From the NCBI RefSeq assembly GCF_004366355.1, contig NZ_SODV01000002.1:846768-910767 (forward strand): a stretch of DNA of 64,000 nucleotides, given 5' to 3'. A program made the position numbers and the translations under genes. Below, in pieces: positions 1 to 8,432 of the stretch. Under the pieces are notes generated by a model that searched no databases, was not told where the DNA came from, and saw nothing but the letters and a program-made list of their open reading frames with translations. Within the stretch, counting starts at the first letter, position 1. Every line of letters starts with the position of its first letter. This DNA is from Dinghuibacter silviterrae. GTDB taxonomy: Bacteria; Bacteroidota; Bacteroidia; Chitinophagales; Chitinophagaceae.

Positions 1-1
1 T

Positions 2-583
2 TGGCCCGCAAGCCATGGCGGAACGACCTGGCGGGCGGGCGATATGGAACTTTTACTGGATGGGCTAAAAGTGCTCTCCTCTGTACCGGCGCCACCGGGC
101 CTGCAAGAATTACAAAACCGGAAAACGTCCATTTGGTCTCGCATCGCGGGCGATCCTGAGGCATTGCTGCGCTTGAAGATTTGCCCGGAAAGCTGGCTGG
201 AGCAATCGATCGATGCGTTGATCAAAGCGGAAGTCAGCCTCGATGTAACCGGCGAACAGCTCGTTCATGGAGATGTCCGAAGCGATAATATTTGCTTTTT
301 GGATGGGCAGATCGTTTTTGTCGACTGGAGCCATGCGTCACGGGGTTACGGACGGCACGACCTGGCCACTTTACTGCCCACGCTTCATCTGGAAGGTGGA
401 CCTGCTCCCTATCTGGTGATGCCTGATGGAGGGGGCGAAGCGGCCATGGGTTGTGCGGGGCATATTTATCGTTTGTCCGCCGATCGCCAGATGCCCGATT
501 GGTTAAAGAATGTGTTTAAACGGCTTATTGCTATCGAGCTGCAATGGGCGGCTCAATGCCTGGAATTAGATGCGCCGTTTTGA
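2..583 (+). CDS. Aminoglycoside-phosphotransferase-like kinase, C-terminal part (cut by window edge)
   Basis: The frame is open from base 2, so the true start lies before the window. The protein carries the signature of APH/choline-kinase-like small-molecule phosphotransferases: LVHGDVRSDN (catalytic Asp and the Asn of the Brenner-type loop), then VFVDWSHASRG, whose Asp should bind the Mg-ATP. These enzymes phosphorylate a hydroxyl on a small molecule using ATP; the substrate cannot be read from the sequence. The 3' end overlaps the convergent NRPS gene by about 31 bases. An internal ATG at 44 is an unlikely start because homologous-looking sequence continues upstream of it. The family call is fairly secure and a role in antibiotic resistance is not implied. 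Confidence 0.7.
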   Translation, partial: WPASHGGTTWRAGDMELLLDGLKVLSSVPAPPGLQELQNRKTSIWSRIAGDPEALLRLKICPESWLEQSIDALIKAEVSLDVTGEQLVHGDVRSDNICFLDGQIVFVDWSHASRGYGRHDLATLLPTLHLEGGPAPYLVMPDGGGEAAMGCAGHIYRLSADRQMPDWLKNVFKRLIAIELQWAAQCLELDAPF

Positions 584-3108
584 TCAAGAATTCGCTGTAG
601 CAACCGGGCTACCTCCACGTCATTGGGCGACTGCAGAAGGTTATGATGGTCACCCGGCACTTCCGTAATACGGACGCCCTTTTTTAAGAAGGGCTTCCAT
701 CCCATGTAGACAGGGTCGTAAATAAATTCGTCGCGTTTTTTGGCCCGGAAGAGTTCCAGAACATCGGTCTCATTGACTTGCAGACGATAGTTGATATTGG
801 CCTCCTTCAAGGCCGCAACGATCTCCCCAACCACCCCCTCCGGGTTTTTCGAACCCGTTTTTCCCCGGCGCGCAAACCCCAGTTTCGTTTTCCAATGAAA
901 TTGTACAGCGGAGCGGGGATCTTTTAGAAATGCCCCCAGGTAAAAAAGGAACTTGCGTGGTTGCTGCATTATTTTGTACATCAGCCCGACGTCGGGGTGT
1001 TTGTCTCCGACATACGTATCAAAGACTGCCAGCAATTTGAGCTCCCGCCCCAGGGCCCTGAGCTGTCTGGCCATTTCGAAGACGATCAGTCCACCCATGG
1101 AATAGCCCGCCAGGCAATAGGGACCGGTGGCATTGTGGGTAAGGATTTCCTCGATATATGAGGCCGCGATTTCTTCCATCGTGCGCTGGGGTTTTACTTC
1201 CCCATTCAGTCCCCGCGCCTGTATCCCAAACACCGGTTGTTCCGGGTCCAGTTGCCGCGCCAGGCCATGGAAAATCATGACTTCGAGGCCAAGCCCGTGC
1301 ACGATATACAGGGGTGGTTTGGTACCAGTGGGTTTGATGGGCACCAACGAACCCCAATACACGCCTTCCTCCGACTCCAGCAACCGGGCGAGTTGCCCGA
1401 TCGTGGGCGCCTTGAAGAGGGAGGCGATGGGCAACTTTTTCCCAAGCCGTTCTTCCAGCATGGTCATCATCACCAAAGCAATGAGGGAATGGCCACCCAG
1501 GTCAAAAAAATCATCGTCTACGTCGATCTCCTCTATGTCGAGAACGGTTTGCCAAACCTCGGCCACTTCTTTTTCAAGACGCGTACGCGGGGGCTTGTGG
1601 CTGTGCCCTATGGCATTGCCCTTGGGCGTTTTCAACAAGGCGTTGCGGTCGACCTTGCCGCTGGGGGAGAGGGGCATTTCTTTTATAGGTACATAGAAAG
1701 GAGGGACCATGTAAGACGGCAGGGATTTTTTTAGCGTTTGCTGCCAGGCAATGACCTGGCCCTTCGAAAGGGCTTCCCATTCCGTTACGAGATAGGCAAC
1801 GAGCTGCGGCTCTCCCGGCTGATCTTCCCGGGTGACCACCACCGCTTCTTTTACGCCTTCTAATTGGCGCAACTGATCTTCAATTTCGCCCAGCTCGATC
1901 CGGTAACCCCGGATCTTGACCTGCTGGTCCGCCCTTCCGAGGTATTCAATGTCGCCCTGCTGTGACCACTGGCCAAGGTCTCCCGTGCGGTACATCCAGT
2001 TCCCGGGCGAAAATGGATCCGGTAGGAATCTTTCCGCGGTAAGTACGTCACGGTTCAGGTAACCCCGGGCCACGCCTTTTCCGCCTACGATGATTTCTCC
2101 TGTTTCTCCCGCCTGGATGGGGTTTTGCGCGGCATCCAAAATGTACACGCTGGTGTTCAAAAGCGGCCAGCCGATCGTGATCCTTTCCTGGCCCGGAAAT
2201 ATCCGTCTGCCCGTGGCGTACACGGTGGTCTCCGTGGGCCCGTACAGGTTGTATACCTCCAGGCTGCGCTCCAGCAATTGATCCGCCAATTGTCTGGATA
2301 TGGCTTCCCCGGTGGAGATCACCCGGATGGGAAGACGTTCATTCCAGCCCGCATTGACGATCATTTTCCAGGTGGCGGGCGTGCCTTGCATGAAGGTGAC
2401 CCCTTTGGTCCTCATCAGCTCCAGCATGGCGCGACCATCCCGGGCCACTTCCCGCGTGGCGATCAGGGTTTCCGCCCCTATAAGAAAGGGTAGGAAAAGT
2501 TCTACAAAAGCGATGTCAAAGGTCACGCTGGTGATGGCCAGGACTTTGTCCGATACGGAAAGACCGGGCAGGACCAGCATGCCATACAGCAGGTTGACCA
2601 GGTTATGGTGTTCCACCATCACGCCCTTGGGCTTTCCGGTGGAACCGGAAGTATAAAGGATGTAGGCCAGGGCATCCGGGCCTACGTCGGATACGAGGTC
2701 TGCCGTCGGTTGAACCGGGAGGTCTTCCAGGAAGGCTTCAGGCACCGGGCTCTCCAAATATCCCGCGTATCGCCGGGAGGTCAGCAAAAGAACGGCCGAG
2801 GAGTCCTCCAGCATGAACCTGATGCGTTCGCGCGGAAATTCGGGGTCCAATGGAATATGCGCGGCCCCGGTCTTCCACACGGCGATCAGGGCGATCACCA
2901 GGTCCAGGGAACGATCCAGGGCAACCCCGACCCGGTCACCCGGTTGTATCCCCAGGGACTTTAGCCAGTGTGCAAGTTGGTTCGATTGTTCCCGGATTTC
3001 CCGGAACGTTAGCGTATTTCCCTCAAATGTAAAGGCAACTTTGTCCGGGCATCGTTCCGCTTGTTGATCGAGGAGGACATGTAAAGTTTTGTCGCGATGC
3101 TGGGCCAT
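553..3108 (-). CDS. Stand-alone non-ribosomal peptide synthetase module (A-PCP-TE)
   Basis: Three domains in order. The adenylation domain has YTSGSTGKPKG (A3), YNLYGPTETT (A5), YRTGDLGQW (A7), a GRADQQVKIRGYRIE core and SGKVDRNAL with the catalytic Lys (A10). A peptidyl carrier domain follows, with DLGGHSL and phosphopantetheine Ser near residue 541. A C-terminal type I thioesterase has GYSMGG (nucleophile Ser near 670) and a GDHHN histidine near 821. There is no condensation domain. The specificity pocket keeps the Asp (FDIAF) that usually binds an alpha-amino group, so an amino acid substrate is more likely than a keto acid. The ATG at 3108 has AGGGG upstream; an in-frame TTG at 3210 would add 34 residues. 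No tailoring genes are adjacent. Confidence 0.88.
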   Translation of the reverse strand: MAQHRDKTLHVLLDQQAERCPDKVAFTFEGNTLTFREIREQSNQLAHWLKSLGIQPGDRVGVALDRSLDLVIALIAVWKTGAAHIPLDPEFPRERIRFMLEDSSAVLLLTSRRYAGYLESPVPEAFLEDLPVQPTADLVSDVGPDALAYILYTSGSTGKPKGVMVEHHNLVNLLYGMLVLPGLSVSDKVLAITSVTFDIAFVELFLPFLIGAETLIATREVARDGRAMLELMRTKGVTFMQGTPATWKMIVNAGWNERLPIRVISTGEAISRQLADQLLERSLEVYNLYGPTETTVYATGRRIFPGQERITIGWPLLNTSVYILDAAQNPIQAGETGEIIVGGKGVARGYLNRDVLTAERFLPDPFSPGNWMYRTGDLGQWSQQGDIEYLGRADQQVKIRGYRIELGEIEDQLRQLEGVKEAVVVTREDQPGEPQLVAYLVTEWEALSKGQVIAWQQTLKKSLPSYMVPPFYVPIKEMPLSPSGKVDRNALLKTPKGNAIGHSHKPPRTRLEKEVAEVWQTVLDIEEIDVDDDFFDLGGHSLIALVMMTMLEERLGKKLPIASLFKAPTIGQLARLLESEEGVYWGSLVPIKPTGTKPPLYIVHGLGLEVMIFHGLARQLDPEQPVFGIQARGLNGEVKPQRTMEEIAASYIEEILTHNATGPYCLAGYSMGGLIVFEMARQLRALGRELKLLAVFDTYVGDKHPDVGLMYKIMQQPRKFLFYLGAFLKDPRSAVQFHWKTKLGFARRGKTGSKNPEGVVGEIVAALKEANINYRLQVNETDVLELFRAKKRDEFIYDPVYMGWKPFLKKGVRITEVPGDHHNLLQSPNDVEVARLLQRILDQNGASNSRH

Positions 3109-3381
3109 GACAACACTGCCCCTGATACCCGGGAAATGAACTGGCGGAGTGGTTTTGACGGCTTCTTCAAGGTTGAGGAGCTGTGGCAAAGTAGTGAGAT
3201 TAATGAACAATTAAGGAGGTAAGCGTATACATCTAAAATTCCGCAAAAAACGGACCGCCACAAAGCGATTACAAAAAATTCATATTAGGAGATTTTAATA
3301 CGATAAAGTCACGAATGGCTACATGTTTGTAAAAACAAGGCGAACAAAAGAAAATTTGGCGGACAAAAAATAATTGCTATT

Positions 3382-3411
3382 TTGACACTTATTTTTCCGG
3401 CTTGCTATATC
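3382..3411 (+). promoter_or_regulatory. Sigma-70-like promoter of the FecI-type sigma gene
   Basis: TTGACA at 3382-3387 and TATATC at 3406-3411 are separated by 18 bases. This is a near-consensus proteobacterial-style promoter, unlike the TTTG/TAnnTTTG form usual in Bacteroidota. It would start transcription almost at the TTG start codon at 3419. Confidence 0.4.
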
Positions 3412-3418
3412 ATTAACA

Positions 3419-3964
3419 TTGCAAACATCCAGGACTAACGAGCTTTGGAACTGCATGCGTGCAGGGGATGCGGAGGCTTTGAAGGAGTTGTATAATGCCT
3501 ATTATCACGACCTCTTTACGGCTAATTTTGCTCTTTGTCTGCGTCCGGACATCGTAAAGGACAGTATTCATGACGCTTTTATCGGTATTTGGGTCAACAG
3601 GGAGAAGCTCCCGGTGGTGGCCTCCGTGGGAGGGTATCTGAATACCTGTGTCCGCCGGAAAGTGATCGATGTGTTGCGACAGGAGCCGGACATTGTAACG
3701 GGTGTAGACCCGGGACACGAATTCTCCTATGAGGAGGTTATTATTGCATTCCAGGAGCAGGAGGCGACAAAGAAAACGCTTCAGGATGCCCTGGGACGCC
3801 TGACAAATGCCCAAAAGGAGGTCATCCGGCTTCGTTTTTTTGAAAATAAGAACTACGACGAAATAGCCCGGTTACAGGGCTGTGCGCCCCGCACCATCTA
3901 CAACCGGGTGTATGAGGCAGTGGAACGTCTCCGGCATTATTTCTCCGTCCGGCACACTTCCTAA
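3419..3964 (+). CDS. ECF RNA polymerase sigma factor, FecI/Bacteroidota type
   Basis: A 181-residue extracytoplasmic-function sigma factor. Region 2 begins with GDAEALKELYNAYYHDLF and includes DSIHDAFIGIWVNREKL, and region 4 has LTNAQKEVIRLRFFENKNYDEIA followed by a helix-turn-helix. It should direct RNA polymerase to the downstream SusC/SusD genes once released by the anti-sigma factor encoded 56 bases downstream. The TTG at 3419 is chosen because NELWNCMRAGDAEAL matches the usual family N-terminus; the first ATG (3455) would cut into it. The order sigma, FecR, SusC, SusD is the classic transmembrane-signalling arrangement of Bacteroidota glycan loci. Confidence 0.9.
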   Translation: MQTSRTNELWNCMRAGDAEALKELYNAYYHDLFTANFALCLRPDIVKDSIHDAFIGIWVNREKLPVVASVGGYLNTCVRRKVIDVLRQEPDIVTGVDPGHEFSYEEVIIAFQEQEATKKTLQDALGRLTNAQKEVIRLRFFENKNYDEIARLQGCAPRTIYNRVYEAVERLRHYFSVRHTS

Positions 3965-4020
3965 AAAAAATCTGAAAATTTTACGGTAAAAATGCCCACC
4001 TTCTCCGTCATTATGATGGA

Positions 4021-5037
4021 ATGAAGGACTATCTGTTATACGGCGTTGAAGATTTTGTCACGGACGAATCTTACCTGAGGTATTATTTCAGGGAAAATGA
4101 AGAAGACATCCGGTTTTGGACGGAATGGATACAGCGCCATCCCGAAAAGCTGGATGTGGTGCTCTCTGCGAACAACTATATCGATGCTTTCGCCGTACGG
4201 CTTTCCGAAGCGGAGTTTCACAGGGAGCAGCAGCGGTTCACCGAAAGCCTGGACGCGCTGGACGCGGCTCCACGAAGAAGCACCCGCAAGAGGCGTCTTA
4301 TCGGGGGGGCGGTAGCCATCATCATTGCCGCGGTAGCCTATGTAGCCGTACAAAAAAGCGCCCGGGAGCAGGAAAAGGTCGCCATGATGGAAAAGTACGT
4401 CCCCAAAGGCGAGCGCGCCCATATCACGCTCCCGGATGGCACGGAGGTAACACTGAATTCGGACAGCCGGTTGACCTATCCTTCCAAATTTACCGGCGAA
4501 GCAAGGGAATTGAAATTGTCGGGTGAGGCCTTTTTTAATGTCAAACAGGACCAGCAACATCCTTTTCACGTCATAACGTCTAACCTGGTGGTCACGGTCC
4601 TGGGCACTTCCTTCAATATGGAGTGTTATCCCGAAAAGAGCCACACAAAGGTGGCGCTGGTCACGGGTAAGGTTCGGCTTGACCGGATCACCGACATCGC
4701 GACCAGACACATCATGGGCGAAGCGCTTGTATTAACACCTACGGAGATGGGTGTTTTCGACAAACATGACTTGTCGCTCCGGAGGACGAATTTCGACCCG
4801 GATGAGGAAACGGGCTGGAGACAAGGCGTAGTGGTATTCAAGGACGCGGATTTCAACGACATAGAGGACCGTCTGGACAGGGTATACAATATCCGGCTGG
4901 TCAACAAAAGCCATAAGACGCACTTCAAATTCAACGGAACATTTTCCGATGTCTCCGGCGAAGACATCATAAAACGTATTTGTCTTTCAAGTAACCTTTC
5001 CTATATAATCGATGGAAATGTGATAACCATCCACTAA
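4021..5037 (+). CDS. FecR-type anti-sigma factor
   Basis: Inner-membrane anti-sigma factor of 338 residues. It has a cytoplasmic N-terminal sigma-binding region, one transmembrane helix near residues 95-112 (GGAVAIIIAAVAYVAVQ), a periplasmic FecR domain (ITLPDGTEVTLNSDSRLTYP, then LSGEAFFNVKQD and VLGTSFNMECYP), and a C-terminal DUF4974-like domain beginning around VVFKDADFNDIEDRL. It should hold the preceding sigma factor inactive until the N-terminal STN domain of the SusC receptor signals ligand. Start at ATG 4021; no competing start is better placed. Confidence 0.92.
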   Translation: MKDYLLYGVEDFVTDESYLRYYFRENEEDIRFWTEWIQRHPEKLDVVLSANNYIDAFAVRLSEAEFHREQQRFTESLDALDAAPRRSTRKRRLIGGAVAIIIAAVAYVAVQKSAREQEKVAMMEKYVPKGERAHITLPDGTEVTLNSDSRLTYPSKFTGEARELKLSGEAFFNVKQDQQHPFHVITSNLVVTVLGTSFNMECYPEKSHTKVALVTGKVRLDRITDIATRHIMGEALVLTPTEMGVFDKHDLSLRRTNFDPDEETGWRQGVVVFKDADFNDIEDRLDRVYNIRLVNKSHKTHFKFNGTFSDVSGEDIIKRICLSSNLSYIIDGNVITIH

Positions 5038-5065
5038 AATTTCTAACGTTAAAACTGCGACTGCC

Positions 5066-8000
5066 ATGGGTAAACCCTGTCTACTCAGAGGGCGAGTATT
5101 GTCCCTACTTGCCCTGATGTTTACGATTTTCCTGTACCAACAAGCAAAAGCCGGAGGGGGTGAAGGCAACCAGGACCCCAACACCTCGAAGATCAGGTTG
5201 AATAAAAAGACCCTATCGCTTGGGTCGCTGTTTTCGGCCGTGGAAGCGCAAACCAGCGTTCGGTTTGCGTATGATGCCAGCGAGCTGAATGTAAACGAGC
5301 CCATAGCGCTCCCGGCCAAAAATATAGAGCTGAAGGACCTGCTCTCCGAAATAAGCAAACAATCCGGTGCTTCTTTTGAATGGTCCAAAAATGTCGTGAC
5401 CGTAATACCGCCCAAAAAGAGTCCTGAGCCGGAAACCAAACTGGTGGTGACCGAAACGGGTGTAAGCGGAAAAGTGGTCGATAAAGGCGGCCAACCGATA
5501 GAAGGAGCGGTGATCGTCATCAAGGGCACCGGGAAGGGTACGACCACGGACGCCGGCGGCAATTTCAAAATCGATGCCCGGCCAGGCGATGTCCTGGAGA
5601 TCAGCTCGGTGGGTTATAAAAAAGCCGAAGTGCGCGTCACCAACGCCACCAGTATTTCGGTCGTGCTGAATGAGCTGAAGATTGCGCTAAACGACGTGGT
5701 TGTCGTGGGGTACGGCACGCAAAAGAAAACCAACCTGACGGGGGCGGTCGGTGTCGTCAAGATGGATGACATGGAAACCCGGCCCCTGACGAATTCGGGC
5801 CAGGCATTGCAGGGCACCGTTTCCGGCGTATACGCGCTGCAGGCCTCCGGCAAACCCGGAGACGACGGGGCGGTCATCGACATCCGCGGGGTGGGCACCT
5901 TCGGGGACAATACCCCCCTGATACTGATCGATGGTTTCCCGGGCAATATGACGGATGTCAACCCGGTCGACATCGCGTCCATTTCCGTCCTGAAAGATGC
6001 GGCCTCCTCTTCGATCTATGGGAGCCGGGCCGCCAACGGCGTCATACTGATCACGACCAAAAGAGGAAGCTCGGGCACCATGCACGTGAACTACAACGGC
6101 TATTTTGGTTCGCAAAGCCCCACCAGGTTGCCGCATGTGCTGAATTCCGTGCAGTATACGACTTTGTATAACGAGGCGTCGGTCAATTCGGGGGGCAGCG
6201 TGGTCTATGCAGACACGACCATCCAGAAGTATGCCGCACACAACAACGTCATGTTCCCGGATATTGACTATTTCGATGTGTACTATGGAAAAGCGTCGAT
6301 GCAAAATCACCGTCTGAGTATTACCGGGGGAAGCGACAACATCAACTACGCCTTTATGCTCGGCCACCTGGACCAGAATGGAGTGCTGGTGGGGACGAAC
6401 TATAAGAAATCAGACTTCCGGTCGAATATCGACGCCTATTTCCTGAAGAACAAAAGGCTAAGGATTTCGGGCAAGCTGGCGGGCAACCTGGGTGTGAAAA
6501 ACGAACCGACGGATCTTTGGGACGCCGAGTGGTATGCGACGCTGGCGCCCATTCACCCTTTGAAGAATGACGCCGGCCAATGGGTATCCGTCAACGGGGA
6601 GCGAAATTACTATGGGGAGATCAAGGAAGGCAGCACGGCGTTGACGAAGCGCTACAATTTCAGCGGGCAGGCGGAGGCCGAGTATAAGATCCTGGACGGC
6701 CTGAGCGCCCAGGTAACCTATGGGTACAATGTCACAGCGACAAATACCAATGCGTTCCACGCGAATGTGACTTTATATAATCAAAGCGGAACCACGACCG
6801 ACCTGGCGTCCGATCTGACGGTGACCAACGAGACGGACGTCCAGACCATGTTGACGTCGCTGTTGAAGTATAACCGGTCGTTTGGGAAACACGACATCGG
6901 TTTGCTGGGTGGTTATTCCGAGGAAGAGTTTACGTATGACTGGCAAAGCGGCTACCGCGCCAATTTTGTCAACAATACGCAACGGGTGCTCGACCTGGGG
7001 GACGCCTCCACGCAAACCAACAATGCGGGTAGCTATGACCTGGGGTTGCGGTCCTATTTCGGGCGCGTGAACTATGCCTTCGCAGGTAAATACCTTTTCG
7101 AGGCCAACGTCAGGAGAGACGGGTCATCCCGTTTTGCCGCGGGTCACCAGTGGGGGACATTCCCTTCCTTTTCCGGTGGCTGGGTCATGTCAAAGGAGAA
7201 TTTCCTAAAGAACATCGGCTGGCTGAACCTGTTAAAGGTGCGGGCTTCCTGGGGCCAGTTGGGGAACCAGAACATCAACACCTATTATAATGGGAGCGAC
7301 CTCCTGACGTCGGGGCAGAATTACTCCCTCGGCGGTACGCTGTATTCCGGTGTGGCGATCACCACGATGACCAATAAACAATTGACCTGGGAAACGGCGC
7401 AACAACTCGACTTCGGGGTGGATATGATGTTGGCGAACAGTTTTGACGTCACCGCCGACTTTTTCGACAAACGGACCAAAAATCTTTTGCTGATACAGCC
7501 CATACCGCTGACGATGGCGGAATCCGCCCCCTATGCCAACGCCGGGGAGGTTCAGAATAAAGGCATCGAGGCCGCGGTCACCTACCGCACGCAGTTTTCC
7601 AACGGCATCAAATTCAGGGTCACCGTCAACGCTTCCCATATCGTCAACAGGATTACGAAGATGAATGTCGCGGAGCAGCTCACCTCCCCCAAAGCGATCA
7701 AGGTAGGTGCGGCGATCAACTCGTTTTACGGCTACAAAATGAACGGGATTTACCAGATATCGGACTTCACCTGGCAAAACAACAGCGACCCGACGATACC
7801 GTATGCCAGCCGCAACTATACCCTGAAACCCGGCGTGGTGTCGTCTTCCGATTTTACGGCCCAGCCAGGCGACATCAAGTACAAGGACCTCAACGGTGAT
7901 GGCACCGTGGATATGAACCACGACCGGGAAATCCTCGGGAGCCAGTTCCCGAAACTGACCTACGGGGTGAACCTGAACGTGTCCTGGAAAGGCTTTGACC

Positions 8001-8422
8001 TGGGTGCATTCGTGCAGGGCGTACAAGGCATACAAGGGTATACCTATTACGAAATCGCCACGCAGTTCAGCGGGTTTGCCAATATGGGTTCCTGGTGGCT
8101 CGGGCGGTGGACGCCGGAAAACCCGTCCAATACGCTGCCCCGGCTGACCCTGGACGGCGTCCGGAACGACATCCACTCTTCGTTCTACGTGGAGAATGCG
8201 TCTTACCTGCGGATGAAAAATATCGAACTGGGCTACTCCATTAGCCCCAAAGCCCTCTCCAGGGCAGGGATCAGTTCCCTCCGCATCTATGGAAACATCC
8301 AGAACGCCTTCACCATTACGAAGTTTAAAGGGTTCGACCCCGAGCAAACCGTGGATCAAACCCGGGCCGAGGCCTTCCCGCAAGTCCGCGTCATGACGGC
8401 GGGTGTAAACCTTAATTTCTAA
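5066..8422 (+). CDS. SusC/RagA-family TonB-linked outer-membrane transporter with STN signalling domain
   Basis: Outer-membrane TonB-dependent importer of 1118 residues. After a signal peptide (LLALMFTIFLYQQAKA) it has a Secretin/TonB short N-terminal (STN) domain around residues 45-115, a carboxypeptidase-like regulatory domain (GKVVDKGGQPIEGAVIVIKG), a plug with VVVVGYGTQKKTNLTGAV and SISVLKDAASSSIYGSRAANG, and a long beta-barrel ending in Phe (VNLNF). The STN domain marks it as a signalling transporter that talks to the FecR protein upstream. It forms a lidded pair with the SusD lipoprotein starting 10 bases downstream. The substrate is probably an oligosaccharide, from the GH5 gene at the end of the locus. 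Confidence 0.95.
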   Translation: MGKPCLLRGRVLSLLALMFTIFLYQQAKAGGGEGNQDPNTSKIRLNKKTLSLGSLFSAVEAQTSVRFAYDASELNVNEPIALPAKNIELKDLLSEISKQSGASFEWSKNVVTVIPPKKSPEPETKLVVTETGVSGKVVDKGGQPIEGAVIVIKGTGKGTTTDAGGNFKIDARPGDVLEISSVGYKKAEVRVTNATSISVVLNELKIALNDVVVVGYGTQKKTNLTGAVGVVKMDDMETRPLTNSGQALQGTVSGVYALQASGKPGDDGAVIDIRGVGTFGDNTPLILIDGFPGNMTDVNPVDIASISVLKDAASSSIYGSRAANGVILITTKRGSSGTMHVNYNGYFGSQSPTRLPHVLNSVQYTTLYNEASVNSGGSVVYADTTIQKYAAHNNVMFPDIDYFDVYYGKASMQNHRLSITGGSDNINYAFMLGHLDQNGVLVGTNYKKSDFRSNIDAYFLKNKRLRISGKLAGNLGVKNEPTDLWDAEWYATLAPIHPLKNDAGQWVSVNGERNYYGEIKEGSTALTKRYNFSGQAEAEYKILDGLSAQVTYGYNVTATNTNAFHANVTLYNQSGTTTDLASDLTVTNETDVQTMLTSLLKYNRSFGKHDIGLLGGYSEEEFTYDWQSGYRANFVNNTQRVLDLGDASTQTNNAGSYDLGLRSYFGRVNYAFAGKYLFEANVRRDGSSRFAAGHQWGTFPSFSGGWVMSKENFLKNIGWLNLLKVRASWGQLGNQNINTYYNGSDLLTSGQNYSLGGTLYSGVAITTMTNKQLTWETAQQLDFGVDMMLANSFDVTADFFDKRTKNLLLIQPIPLTMAESAPYANAGEVQNKGIEAAVTYRTQFSNGIKFRVTVNASHIVNRITKMNVAEQLTSPKAIKVGAAINSFYGYKMNGIYQISDFTWQNNSDPTIPYASRNYTLKPGVVSSSDFTAQPGDIKYKDLNGDGTVDMNHDREILGSQFPKLTYGVNLNVSWKGFDLGAFVQGVQGIQGYTYYEIATQFSGFANMGSWWLGRWTPENPSNTLPRLTLDGVRNDIHSSFYVENASYLRMKNIELGYSISPKALSRAGISSLRIYGNIQNAFTITKFKGFDPEQTVDQTRAEAFPQVRVMTAGVNLNF

Positions 8423-8432
8423 ACGATTGTTT

